From VAZQ01 sp963744275 (GTDB lineage: Bacteria; Pseudomonadota; Alphaproteobacteria; Rhizobiales; Xanthobacteraceae), in NCBI GenBank assembly GCA_963744275.1, contig CAVUSX010000011.1:220969-284968 (forward strand): a stretch of DNA of 64,000 nucleotides. Reading direction: 5' to 3'. This document shows, piece after piece, positions 31,532 through 40,216 of this stretch (the first letter of the stretch is position 1; every line of letters begins with the position of its first letter). The translations under genes were made by a program, and so were the position numbers. The notes under the pieces are model-generated. The model was not told where the DNA came from and searched no databases. It saw only the letters and a list, made by a program, of their open reading frames with translations.

Positions 31532-33325
31532 ATGAGTTCACCGTCGGATCGACTTTACCCGGGTCGTCCCTGCGAAAGCAGGGACCCATACGCCGCGCCG
31601 TCGCGATCGGCCGCGGCATGCGGGTCACCGCCTGCACGACTGCGAATTGGCTTTGCCGCCTCAGCCCTCCTCCTCTTGCTCGCCGTCGGCAGCGCCACCG
31701 CACAAACCCCCTCGCCCCACGGCGAGGTGGTGGCCCAGGAAGGGCGCGCGGCGCAAATCGGCGTCGATGTGCTCAAGCAGGGCGGCAATGCGGTCGATGC
31801 CGCCGTCGCGACCGGCTTCGCCCTGGCGGTGAGCTACCCGAGCGCCGGCAATCTGGGCGGCGGCGGCTACATGGTGATCCACCTCGCCGGCCGGCATACC
31901 GATGTGGCGATCGATTATCGGGAGACCGCGCCGGCGGCGGCGACCCGCGACATGTTTCTCGACCAAAACGGCGAGGCCGATCCGCGCAAGTCGCGCAATT
32001 CGGCGCTGGCGATCGGGGTGCCCGGCACGGTCGCCGGACTGGCGCTGGCGCAGGCGCGCTACGGCTCGGGTAAGTTCAGCCTCGCCGATCTGATCGCGCC
32101 CGCCATCAAGCTCGCGCGCGAGGGCCTGCCGATCGCGGACGATGTCGCCGAAACGCTGCCGGGCTCGGCGCGCCGCCTGGCGCGCTGGCCATCGACGGCG
32201 AAGATTTTTCTCAGAGCCGACGGGCAGGCGCTCGGCCCCGGCGATCGGCTGGTGCAGAGCGATCTCGCCGACACTTTGGAAGCCATCGCGCGCGGCGGGC
32301 CGCGCGCCTTCTACGAAGGCCCGGTCGCCGACCAGCTGGTGGCGGCGGTGCGGGCGCAGGGCGGCATCCTGGCGGCCGCGGATCTGAAGAGCTACCGGCC
32401 GCTGATGCGCGAACCGGTGCGCGGGCGATATCGCGGCTACGACATCGTCTCCATGCCGCCGTCATCCTCGGGCGGCGTGGTGCTGATCGAGATGCTCAAC
32501 ATCCTGGAGGGCTACCGGGCGGGCGAGCTCGGCACCGACAGTCCGCTGCGCGCACATCTGCTGGTGGAGGCGATGCAGCGCGCTTACGCGGACCGCGCGA
32601 CCTTTCTGGGCGATCCCGCGACCGTCACGGCGCCGCTCGCCCGGCTGATGTCGAAGCCCTATGCGCGCAAGCTGCGATCCGGGATCGATCTGGCCCACGC
32701 CACGCCCGCTCGCGACATCCACCCCGCAGGCGCGCCACCGCATGAAGGCGACAACACCACGCATTTCTCGGTGGTGGATCGCTTCGGCAATGCGGTGTCC
32801 AACACCTACACGCTCAATTTCAGCTATGGGGTCGGGTTGGTGGCGGAAGGCACCGGCGTGCTGCTCAACAACGAGCTCGACGATTTCGCCGCCAAGCCGG
32901 GCGCCCCCAACGCCTATGGGCTGGTGGGCGGCGACGCCAATGCGCCCGGCCCGGGCAAGCGCCCGCTGTCGTCCATGACGCCGACCATCGTGCTCAAGAA
33001 CGGCAAGCCGTTCCTGGTCACCGGCTCGCCCGGCGGCAGCCGCATCATCACGGCGGTGCTGCAGGTCATCAGCAATGTGATCGATCTCAAGCTGCCGATC
33101 GCTCAGGCGGTGGCGGCGGCGCGCATCCACGATCAATGGTCGCCCGACGAGGTCGTGGTGGAGCGCGGGCTCAAGCCCGAGCTCATTCAAGGGCTGGAAG
33201 CGTTCGGCCACACCGTCAAGGAAGACGCGCCGCACACCTCGGCCAACTCGATCATGGTCACGCCGCAGGGTTTGGTGGGTGCCGCCGATCCGCGCAGCCG
33301 CGGCGCCACCGCGGCCGGCTATTGA
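31532..33325 (+). CDS. ggt: Gamma-glutamyltransferase
   Basis: Cleaves the gamma-glutamyl bond of glutathione in the periplasm. About 597 residues: a hydrophobic export segment (FAASALLLLLAVGSATAQT), GGNAVDAAVATGFALAV, LGGGGYMVIHLAG, the autocleavage and nucleophile Thr in NTTHFSVVDRFGNAVS, and the small-subunit GSPGGSRIITAVLQ. The first 35 codons contain a palindrome (CCCTGC-GAAA-GCAGGG) of the dispersed-repeat type, so the true N-terminus could be shorter. A terminator follows. Confidence 0.92.
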   Translation: MSSPSDRLYPGRPCESRDPYAAPSRSAAACGSPPARLRIGFAASALLLLLAVGSATAQTPSPHGEVVAQEGRAAQIGVDVLKQGGNAVDAAVATGFALAVSYPSAGNLGGGGYMVIHLAGRHTDVAIDYRETAPAAATRDMFLDQNGEADPRKSRNSALAIGVPGTVAGLALAQARYGSGKFSLADLIAPAIKLAREGLPIADDVAETLPGSARRLARWPSTAKIFLRADGQALGPGDRLVQSDLADTLEAIARGGPRAFYEGPVADQLVAAVRAQGGILAAADLKSYRPLMREPVRGRYRGYDIVSMPPSSSGGVVLIEMLNILEGYRAGELGTDSPLRAHLLVEAMQRAYADRATFLGDPATVTAPLARLMSKPYARKLRSGIDLAHATPARDIHPAGAPPHEGDNTTHFSVVDRFGNAVSNTYTLNFSYGVGLVAEGTGVLLNNELDDFAAKPGAPNAYGLVGGDANAPGPGKRPLSSMTPTIVLKNGKPFLVTGSPGGSRIITAVLQVISNVIDLKLPIAQAVAAARIHDQWSPDEVVVERGLKPELIQGLEAFGHTVKEDAPHTSANSIMVTPQGLVGAADPRSRGATAAGY

Positions 33326-33342
33326 ATCGAACCCACAAAATA

Positions 33343-33380
33343 GAACCCCCGCTGTTTGCCGGGAAGCACAGCGGGGGTTC
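33343..33380 (+). terminator. Hairpin terminator after ggt
   Basis: Perfect 13-bp stem GAACCCCCGCTGT (33343-33355) and ACAGCGGGGGTTC (33368-33380) with a 12-base loop, 18 bp after the ggt stop. No long T-run follows, so it may instead act as a strong 3' mRNA hairpin. Confidence 0.65.
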
Positions 33381-33534
33381 AGATAGTGAAGACACCTTGC
33401 ATCAGCAAGGCAGGTATTTTTTACCTCATCGCTGCATCGCAACAAAGATCAAGTTGTGGACAGCGCATAAACTGAAAAAACCTTATTTCTTAGGTACTTA
33501 TACCTCATTGCCGCGGAATGCGGCAGGCTCCGCC

Positions 33535-33567
33535 GAAAAAATTTGCGACTGCGGCGCAGCGAAATTT
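33535..33567 (-). terminator. Terminator of the EamA transporter gene
   Basis: On the minus strand, 26 bp past the stop codon, AAATTTCGCTGCGCCGCAGTCGCAAATTT-like sequence forms a near-perfect hairpin directly followed by a run of T (TTTTTT including the stem end). Position and T-run fit intrinsic termination. Confidence 0.6.
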
Positions 33568-33592
33568 CAGACCTGGCAGCCCATCCCGGTGC

Positions 33593-34666
33593 TCAAGGCC
33601 AGTGCCAGCGCAAAACCGCGAGCGCGGCGTCCGGCAGCGGCAACCAGGACTGTACCGAGTCGATGCTGAGCGACAGCACCACCGCCCCGGTGAGCGACAC
33701 GATGGTGCCGAGCACGACCTTGCCGCCGAACACCTCGTGCTGCGGATTGAGCAGCCGGCTGAAGTAGAGGCGGAACAGGATCGAAAGCCGGTTGATCGGC
33801 GACACCACCGTGACCGGGGCGATCGACATCGCCATGTAGAGAAACAATTGCGAGATGGCGACCAGGACGCCGGACAGCGTGAACCACTTGGCGGGCTCGC
33901 GCCCGACCGCGAGCGCATGCTTGAGCTGGCGCGGCGGCAGCAGGAACAAACCCATCAGCACCGTGGCGGCGAGGCTCGCCACCAGATTTCCCGCCACGCT
34001 GACGGCGAGCCCTTTGCCCTCGAGCCCGATGCGAACCAGGATCGGGCTCAGGCCGTAGCCGGTCGCCGACAGCAGCGCCCAGAAATAACCTTCCGCATAG
34101 CTGGGCCGGAACGCGGGCGCGGCGGCGATGGTTTCTGCGGGCGCGCTGTCCGTCATATCCAGGCTGGTGACGTCGGCGCCCAGGGCCTGGGCGCGAAGAC
34201 GCGCCTTGGCCCGAAGTGGCGCTTTTCCGGCGCCCGGTGCCGCTTCGGCGCGCAGCGTGAAGCTCGGCCCCAGCAGCACCAGGGCGATGCCGAGCATACG
34301 CAATGGCGTCAGCGTTTCGCCCAGGATCCAAATCGCCAGCATGAGCGTGAAGATGAGATTGATCTGCTGGATCGGCGCCACCAGATTGGTGCCGATCGCC
34401 CGCGTCGCGCGATAATTGCAGTAGCGCCCCCACACGAAATGCATGACGCCGGAGAGCGAGAGCGCCACCATGGCGCGCGAGGAGAATCCGGCCACGGCGG
34501 CGAGCGAGCCGGTCGCGAGCGCGACCAGGAACGAGATCGGCAGCCCGATCGGAACCGTGATCGCCATCGCCTGCAGCACCGAGCCGGTGAGCACGCCGCG
34601 CCGCACGCTCGCATTGTTGAACGCGAACGTGGCGGCCGACAGCAGCGCGATGAATCCTCCGAGCAC
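33593..34666 (-). CDS. EamA/DMT-family transporter
   Basis: A 357-residue membrane protein with two EamA repeats. The first spans about 1-125 (GVMHFVWGRYCNYRATRAIGTNLVAPIQQ, then IWILGETLTPLRMLGIALVLLG). The second is at about 190-345 (GYGLSPILVRIGLEGKG, SIAPVTVVSPINRLS). A 60-residue basic cytoplasmic linker separates them. GTG start 34666 with GGGGGAA upstream. Drug/metabolite exporter superfamily; substrate unknown. Confidence 0.85.
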   Translation of the reverse strand: MLGGFIALLSAATFAFNNASVRRGVLTGSVLQAMAITVPIGLPISFLVALATGSLAAVAGFSSRAMVALSLSGVMHFVWGRYCNYRATRAIGTNLVAPIQQINLIFTLMLAIWILGETLTPLRMLGIALVLLGPSFTLRAEAAPGAGKAPLRAKARLRAQALGADVTSLDMTDSAPAETIAAAPAFRPSYAEGYFWALLSATGYGLSPILVRIGLEGKGLAVSVAGNLVASLAATVLMGLFLLPPRQLKHALAVGREPAKWFTLSGVLVAISQLFLYMAMSIAPVTVVSPINRLSILFRLYFSRLLNPQHEVFGGKVVLGTIVSLTGAVVLSLSIDSVQSWLPLPDAALAVLRWHWP

Positions 34667-34818
34667 GCCGACGTTCCCCCTGATGAATTCTTGCTTCTTT
34701 GCGGTGGTGCTTAGGGGAAATGCCGCGAAAAGGAAAGTTCACGCGGCGCGGAGGTGCCATGCGAAGTGCTTTTCCCGGACAAGGCCTCGACTTGGGCGTG
34801 CGCGCTGTCCACTTGCCG

Positions 34819-35802
34819 TTATGGCGCCCCCAAGCCTGCGGTCTTCGCCACCTCGGCCCATTTAGCGATGTCGCTTTGCAACAAGGCGGCGAGCTTGTCT
34901 GGCGGGCCGCCGATCAGGCGGAAGCCGAGCTGGGCGGCGCGCTCCTGCATGGCGGGCTCGGCCAGCACCTGCTGCAGGTCGCGGTTGAGCGCGGCGATGA
35001 TCGGCTTGGGGGTGCCCTTGGGGACGAAGACGCCGAACCAGGTGGATTCCGTGAGCGAGGCGAGGCCCTCTTCCGCGAAGGTCGGAACCTGCGGCAAGGA
35101 CGGCGCCCGCGCCGGGCCCGAGACCGCCAGCGCCCGCACCCGGCCGGATTGGATATTGCCGAGATGGCCGCCGAGCGTCGCGAGCCAAACCGAGATCCGC
35201 CCCGCCACGATGTCGGTCACGGCCTGCGAGATCGATGTATAGGGCACGTGCTCGAGCGTGAGGCCGGTCGCCTGCGCGAACAGCACGGTCGCCAGATGGC
35301 CGCTCGAGCCGGTGCCGAGCGACGCATAGTCGAGCTCGCCCGGATGCGCCTTCGCGTAAGCGATCCATTCGGGCAGGCTGCGGGCGGGCGAGGCGGGCGG
35401 CACCATCAGCACGTCCTGCGCGGTCGCGACCGCGATGACGGGCTCGAGATCGCGGCGCGGATCGAAATTCGGCACCGGCGCCATGGTGACGTTGGTGGCG
35501 AGCGACTGGGCGCCGAGATGAATCGTGTACCCGTCGGGCGCCGCCTGCGCGGCCGCGATGGCGCCGAGATTGCCGGCGGCGCCGCCGCGGTTGTCGACCA
35601 CCACGGACTGGCCCCAGCGCGCGGAGAGCTCTCGCGCCAGGATGCGCCCGAGCGCATCGATGGTGCCGCCGGCCGCGAACGCCACCACCATGCGCACCGG
35701 CCGCGCCGGATAGGTTTGCGCCGCCGCGCTCGCGCTCAGCGTCAGGAGAGCGAGCGCCGCAGCCGCGCCCGCCCGCGCCGCGGCCCAACATGCGTGCCGC
35801 AT
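34819..35802 (-). CDS. Bug/TctC-family periplasmic solute-binding protein
   Basis: A 327-residue intact receptor: signal peptide (AAAALALLTLSASAAAQ), YPARPVRMVVAFAAGGTIDALGR, DNRGGAAGNLGAIAAAQAAPDGYTIHLG, and IVAGRISVWLATLGGHLGNIQSGRVRALAVSG. AGGAGG sits 9 bp before ATG 35802. It lies 47 bp downstream of the SMP-30 lactonase gene in the same direction, so the two may be one operon for uptake and hydrolysis of a sugar lactone or related acid. This pairing is inference. No tctAB genes are nearby. Confidence 0.88.
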   Translation of the reverse strand: MRHACWAAARAGAAAALALLTLSASAAAQTYPARPVRMVVAFAAGGTIDALGRILARELSARWGQSVVVDNRGGAAGNLGAIAAAQAAPDGYTIHLGAQSLATNVTMAPVPNFDPRRDLEPVIAVATAQDVLMVPPASPARSLPEWIAYAKAHPGELDYASLGTGSSGHLATVLFAQATGLTLEHVPYTSISQAVTDIVAGRISVWLATLGGHLGNIQSGRVRALAVSGPARAPSLPQVPTFAEEGLASLTESTWFGVFVPKGTPKPIIAALNRDLQQVLAEPAMQERAAQLGFRLIGGPPDKLAALLQSDIAKWAEVAKTAGLGAP

Positions 35803-35849
35803 CCGGCAATTCCTCCTATACATGACGTCGGAGAGCGTGCCTTCCGGTC

Positions 35850-36861
35850 TCAGCCGCCGGGCGCGCCTTGCGTGTTCACGTAGACCGAATAGAGCGAGTG
35901 GGAGGCCGCCATGAACAGACGGTTGCGGTAGCGGCCGCCGAAGCACACATTGGCGGCGCGCTCGGGCAGCGAGATGGCGCCGATGCGCTTGCCCTCCGGA
36001 TTGAACACCGCCACGCCGTTGATGTCGGCTCCGGTGCCCCAGCCGCACCACAAATTGCCGTCGACGTCGCAGCGGAAGCCGTCCGCGTTGGCGCCCGGCT
36101 CGCAGGTGACGTAGGTGCGGATATTGGCGAGCTTGGTGCCGTCGTCCACCACGTCGGCGACCCGAATGACGCGCGGGGTGGGGGCATTGTCGACCAGATA
36201 GATCTTCTTCTCGTCGGGCGAGAAGGCGAGGCCGTTGGCGCCGAGCCCTTCCGCCACCACGGTCGCCTTTCCGCTCTTGTCGAGGCGGTAGTAGTTGGTG
36301 GGCAGCTGCGGCGGGGCCTGGACGCCTTCGTAATTGCCGCGAATGCCGGCGGGCGGATCCGAGAACCACACCGAGTTCGTCGGACTTGACCACCACGTCG
36401 TTGGGCGAGTTGAGCGGCTTGCCGTCGAACTTGTCGATCAGCACCGTGATGCTGCCGTCGTATTCGGTACGGGTGATCCGCCGCCCGCTGTGCTCGCAGG
36501 TGACCAGGCGGCCCTGGCGATCGCGGGTATTGCCGTTGGCGTTGTTGGAGGGCTTGCGATAGATGCTGGTCCGTCCGGTCTCCTCGTCCCAGCGCATGAT
36601 GCGGTTGTTGGGAATGTCGCTCCACAACAGGCAGCGCGCGTCGCCCATCCACACCGGCCCCTCGCTCCAGCGCATGCCGGTTGCGAGCCGCTCCACGCCC
36701 GCATTGTTGATTTTGTATTTGGCGAAGCTCGGATCGAGAATCTTGATGGCCGGGTCCGGATAGGCGTCGCTCGGCTCCCAGCCCCCGAAGGCCTGCGGCG
36801 CAAAGCCGGCGGCCGCGACCGCCGCGCCCGCGCCCAGAATGTTTCGTCGTGTCATCTGCAT
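35850..36861 (-). CDS. SMP-30/gluconolactonase-family protein, Tat-exported (one frameshift)
   Basis: About 336 residues. The N-terminus is a Tat-like signal (TRRNILGAGAAVAAAGFAPQAFG). The six-bladed propeller includes GMRWSEGPVWMGD, NNRIMRWDEETG, TCEHSGRRITR, and LNSPNDVVVKSD, with the Asn/Asp metal residues of the family. One extra base near 36375 breaks the frame before VWFSDPPAG; the rest (EGLGANGLAFSPDEKKIYLVDN, DGFRCDVDGNLWCGWG) is intact. Predicted Ca/Zn-dependent lactonase in the periplasm. Confidence 0.88.
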
Positions 36862-36975
36862 TGGCGTTTCCCCGTGTTGGCCACGGCCTCGAACGGCCGT
36901 GCTGGTCGCATTCTATGTCGGAAATGGTGGCCGTGCCGAGGGCGCGCGGACGTCGATGAAGATATGCTCCAGTAG

Positions 36976-37028
36976 CCCGGATGAAGCGCAGCGAAATCCG
37001 GGGGCGGCGGTCCCGCTACAGGCGGGAC
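36976..37028. repeat. Two adjacent hairpin repeats
   Basis: CCCGGAT (36976-36982) pairs with ATCCGGG (36996-37002), with GAAGCGCAGCGAA between: the widespread TAGCCCGGATGAAGCGCAGCG-type proteobacterial repeat. GTCCCGC (37010-37016) pairs with GCGGGAC (37022-37028). They lie in the divergent gap before the membrane protein at 37051. Confidence 0.65.
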
Positions 37029-37050
37029 ACCGGCCCACGGAGAAGTGACG

Positions 37051-37845
37051 ATGCTCGATTGGTATCAGGCGCATGCGGCCGACGTGCGGCAGTGGATCGA
37101 GTGGGCGCTCCTCTACGATGCGTTCCGCAAGGTTTCCGCCTTGATGTACGTGATCTTCGCGGTCGGGCTGTTCGCGCTCGGCGCTCAGTATCACGCCGCC
37201 ATGATCCGGAAGGAGCCCGGCCCCGGCCAGTTCGCCGAGGGCTATTTCACCATGCTGACGATCCAGCTGGTGCCGCTGACCATCACGGGCTTTGTGCTGC
37301 AGGATTCCTACATCATCGGGACCCGGCTGAGCACGCTCGCGGTCGTGATCGTGGTCTACGGCATGATCTCGAGCCGGGACGGAACCTTCGAAGCCTGGCG
37401 CTACCGCCTCTGGATGACGTTCTGGCTGTCGGTCGCCATCCTCGGACCCATGGTGTGGATCGAGAGCCTGCGGTTGCGCACCTTCGTGCATGATTACCAG
37501 AATTGGATCGCCTGGCTGTCGGTGGTCGCCATGATCGCATTCGTGGTGCGCGGCCAGTGGGTGATCGTGAAGGCGCTGTTCCGGCACTTCATGCAGGGTC
37601 ACTACACGATCAAACGCTTCAGCCTGCAGGTGGTGCGATTCCTGGGCTTCGCCCTGCAGGCCATCCATTATTGGTTCGTGCCGACCACCGCCGCCAAGCT
37701 CTTCGGCTATGACCCGATCTTCCTGCAGGGATTCACCGGCGCCATCGGGGCGGCCAGCGTCATCATCGGCTCGCTGCTCGGCCTGATCTGGGGCACCGGC
37801 GCGCGCCGGCAGAAGCGGCGCGAGGCAATATCGGCGAGCGCCTGA
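37051..37845 (+). CDS. Hypothetical multi-pass membrane protein
   Basis: A 264-residue protein with about seven hydrophobic segments, among them VSALMYVIFAVGLFALGAQY, FTMLTIQLVPLTITGFVLQ, LAVVIVVYGMI, MTFWLSVAILGPMVWI, WIAWLSVVAMIAFVV and GAASVIIGSLLGLIWG, and a basic C-terminus. ATG 37051 has GGAG 8 bp upstream. I do not recognise the family, and neither neighbour suggests a role. Confidence 0.7.
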   Translation: MLDWYQAHAADVRQWIEWALLYDAFRKVSALMYVIFAVGLFALGAQYHAAMIRKEPGPGQFAEGYFTMLTIQLVPLTITGFVLQDSYIIGTRLSTLAVVIVVYGMISSRDGTFEAWRYRLWMTFWLSVAILGPMVWIESLRLRTFVHDYQNWIAWLSVVAMIAFVVRGQWVIVKALFRHFMQGHYTIKRFSLQVVRFLGFALQAIHYWFVPTTAAKLFGYDPIFLQGFTGAIGAASVIIGSLLGLIWGTGARRQKRREAISASA

Positions 37846-38132
37846 GCGTCAGGTGCGCCGCGCAGAACTTTCCGTCCGCGCGGATCAGGCGCCAGACGGC
37901 TATATGATACCGCGAGCGCGGCGTGTCTACAGTGTTTACCTGAGGCCCGTTCATGATTTTAGTCAGTTGCATTAAGAATATTCGATCCCTTTTTTATAAT
38001 CATGTCATTGTCGGCGCGCAGGCAGCCGCCCCATGCGACCTCGTCGCGAACGTTTGGCCAGAAGCCTCACGATCGCGCGCCGGCGAAGTTGCTCGAGCGC
38101 TCGGTTACCAGCTCATTGTCCGGAGGTCCGCG

Positions 38133-38417
38133 ATGAACTCGCCCGTGATCAAACGTTCCGTCGTCATCGCCGGTCATAAGACCAGCGTCAGCCTGGAGAA
38201 TGCATTCTGGACATCGCTCAAGGAGATCGCGATCAGTCGCGGCCTGACCCTGTCGGAGCTGGTGACCTCGATCGACGTGGAGCGCCAGCAGGGCAACCTA
38301 TCATCGTGCCTGCGGCTGTTCGTCCTGGATTTCTACCGCTATCAGCTCATCAAGCTGATCGGCACCGGCGACGCATCTCCCGTCGGCACCGCGATCGACA
38401 CCGCCAAGTCGGCTTAG
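38133..38417 (+). CDS. Ribbon-helix-helix domain protein (RHH_4 type)
   Basis: A 94-residue protein. The strand IKRSVVIAGHKTSVSLEN, helix AFWTSLKEIAISRGLTLSELVTSID, and RQQGNLSSCLRLFVLDFYR match the rhizobial RHH_4 family, small Arc-like DNA-binding proteins. Start 38133 follows GGAGG at 7 bp; longer in-frame upstream sequence lies in an AT-rich promoter-like zone. Target unknown. Confidence 0.8.
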   Translation: MNSPVIKRSVVIAGHKTSVSLENAFWTSLKEIAISRGLTLSELVTSIDVERQQGNLSSCLRLFVLDFYRYQLIKLIGTGDASPVGTAIDTAKSA

Positions 38418-38435
38418 TCGACCACACCACTGCCC

Positions 38436-38858
38436 TCAAAGCCCGCCCGCGAGCGTCCCGCTGATCTCCGACAGGAAGCCCAGGACGGTCGGGCTCTGCA
38501 GGCTGCGGGTTTTCTTGGCGGCCGGATCGACCGCGGCCTTCATGATGTCTTGGATGATGAGCGCGATCAGGCCCGGGTTACGATCGGCCTTCATGGCCGC
38601 GATGGCGAGCTGAGCGTAGCGCCGGCCGGTTTGGATATCCTGCTCCCGCTTTCCGGTCGGCCGGATGTGCCAGAAGCTTTCCGGCCGCAGCATGGGCTGA
38701 TCCTTGGGGCGGAGCTTCACGAACGGCAGCGCCTTGGTGGCCGGCAGCGTGAAGCGGCGGATTTCGCTTGCGATCGATTCCCCGGCCGCCGGCGCCGAAT
38801 AGGCGACACGCAGGAATGCAGCAGGCCTCGAGGACTTCGACCGCGTCTTGGCCGTCAT
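38436..38858 (-). CDS. Hypothetical protein
   Basis: A 140-residue basic protein starting MTAKTRSKSSRPAAFLRVAYSAP. No signal or membrane segment. The stretch ESFWHIRPTGKREQDIQTGRRYAQLAIAAM looks structured, and the C-terminal half is helical. Convergent with the RHH gene. GGAGGG precedes the ATG. No function can be given. Confidence 0.65.
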   Translation of the reverse strand: MTAKTRSKSSRPAAFLRVAYSAPAAGESIASEIRRFTLPATKALPFVKLRPKDQPMLRPESFWHIRPTGKREQDIQTGRRYAQLAIAAMKADRNPGLIALIIQDIMKAAVDPAAKKTRSLQSPTVLGFLSEISGTLAGGL

Positions 38859-39331
38859 GGGATCCCTCCCTGTTCTTAATTGTAAGTTTGCGTTTTGCCC
38901 AGACCCGCCACCGCGAAGGCCGCATGGCGACGGGCCGCCTCAGCTCATGGGTCGGAAAGCGCAGCGCCGCGGTTCAATGCGGACGGCGGTTTAGGGAAAT
39001 AAAACGGATATCGGGTGCGGCGATGGTTACCGGGGGGTCAATGCGCGGGCCGGAATCCAGCGCAGCTCCGGTACCATTGGAGCCGATCGACAGGTCGCGC
39101 GCGACGAAGCGGTAGGGCGCAATCGCTCTATTGCGCCGCCTGCGAGACCGATGGCGCAATAAAGCGATTGCGCCCTACGATCCGCGAACACATCCCGGTA
39201 ACATGAGACCGGCCGGCGATCAGGGTCCGTAGCTCTCCTCGAGATTTGATGCCGGCAACAAAGCGACGAAGTTCCCTCGAACGGTAAGCCGATGCGACCG
39301 CGGCAGCCTGTTTCCGGGATATCCTCCACCC
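38859..39331. other. Intergenic region with a palindromic repeat
   Basis: 473 bp without a convincing gene. The only structure seen is the inverted repeat at 39112-39178. Confidence 0.5.
39112..39178. repeat. 26-bp inverted repeat (GTAGGGCGCAATCGC type)
   Basis: Arms 39112-39137 and 39153-39178 are complementary at 25 of 26 positions (GTAGGGCGCAATCGCT...). The loop is 15 bp. This is a typical dispersed GTAGGGCGCAATAGC palindrome of bacterial intergenic DNA. Confidence 0.75.
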
Positions 39332-40057
39332 ATGAACCCCGACCTGAATTTGACCCATGGTCCCAGGACCATCCGCCGCCGCGCCCTGACATTGCCGGTG
39401 GGCTTCATCTCGCCGTGCCTCCCCATGATGGCGCCGCGGCCGCCGTCGGAGCCTCTATGGCTGCATGAGGTCAAATACGACGGCGTTCGCCTCATCGCGC
39501 GCAAGGATGGCGAACGGACAAGGCTCTACGATCGGCTGGGCGCAGATGTGACCCGACGTTTCCCGTTGATCGTAGAGGCAATGGCTCGGCTGCCGTCCTG
39601 CACGATCGACGGCGAAGCGGTGGTAGACGACGGCATTGTTCCATCATTCGATCTGCTGCAGCGTCGGCAGCCCGACCACCGTGCGGTTCTATGCGCCTTC
39701 GACCTGATCGAGCTGTCGGGCGATGATCGCCGCCGTGAGCCGCTCGAGCAGCGAAAGGCGGATCTCAGCCGGTTGCTGGCCGATGCTCCGCCCGGGCTGG
39801 TGCTCTGCAAATGGATCGACGGGGACAAATGCGAAGGCACGACTGCGTTTGAGCAGGCATGCGCGATGGGCCTGGAAGGCATGGTGTCCAAGCGCAAGGA
39901 TTCGCGCTACATCTCGGGACGATCCCCATACTGGCTCAAGATGACGAACCCGGCGGGCGAAGCCGCCCGGCGTCGAGCGCAAGAAGAAGTGGCGAGACGG
40001 ATCTTGCCCTGCGTGGAAAGTCCCTCGTCCACCGCGCTCCCCGATCCGCACGATTAG
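39332..40057 (+). CDS. Stand-alone ATP-dependent DNA ligase adenylation domain
   Basis: A 241-residue protein with nucleotidyltransferase motifs of LigD/LigC-type ligases: motif I EVKYDGVRL with the AMP-accepting Lys, motif III-like FDLIEL, motif IV EGMVSKRKDSRY, and motif V YWLKMTNPAGEA. It stops soon after motif V, so the C-terminal OB-fold and motif VI are missing; there are no LigD polymerase or phosphoesterase domains and no ku gene nearby. Short forms like this occur in Rhizobiales. It may need a partner, or may be a non-ligating remnant. Confidence 0.8.
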   Translation: MNPDLNLTHGPRTIRRRALTLPVGFISPCLPMMAPRPPSEPLWLHEVKYDGVRLIARKDGERTRLYDRLGADVTRRFPLIVEAMARLPSCTIDGEAVVDDGIVPSFDLLQRRQPDHRAVLCAFDLIELSGDDRRREPLEQRKADLSRLLADAPPGLVLCKWIDGDKCEGTTAFEQACAMGLEGMVSKRKDSRYISGRSPYWLKMTNPAGEAARRRAQEEVARRILPCVESPSSTALPDPHD

Positions 40058-40216
40058 CAATTTTCGGCTGCGTCCGATCAGACCACATCTGCGACGCCGC
40101 GCGTTTTCCGCCTCCGCGGCCGGGGGGCGCGAATTATACAAAGCGCGCGCATCGAGGAATTCCGCAACCGCATCCTGATCGACAATCCAGCGGAGCTCTA
40201 CGGCTTTTCCTAAAGA

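Noticed and set aside
39332..40057. LigD/Ku non-homologous end-joining locus
   Set aside because: No ku gene and no polymerase or phosphoesterase domain in the neighbourhood; only an adenylation domain.
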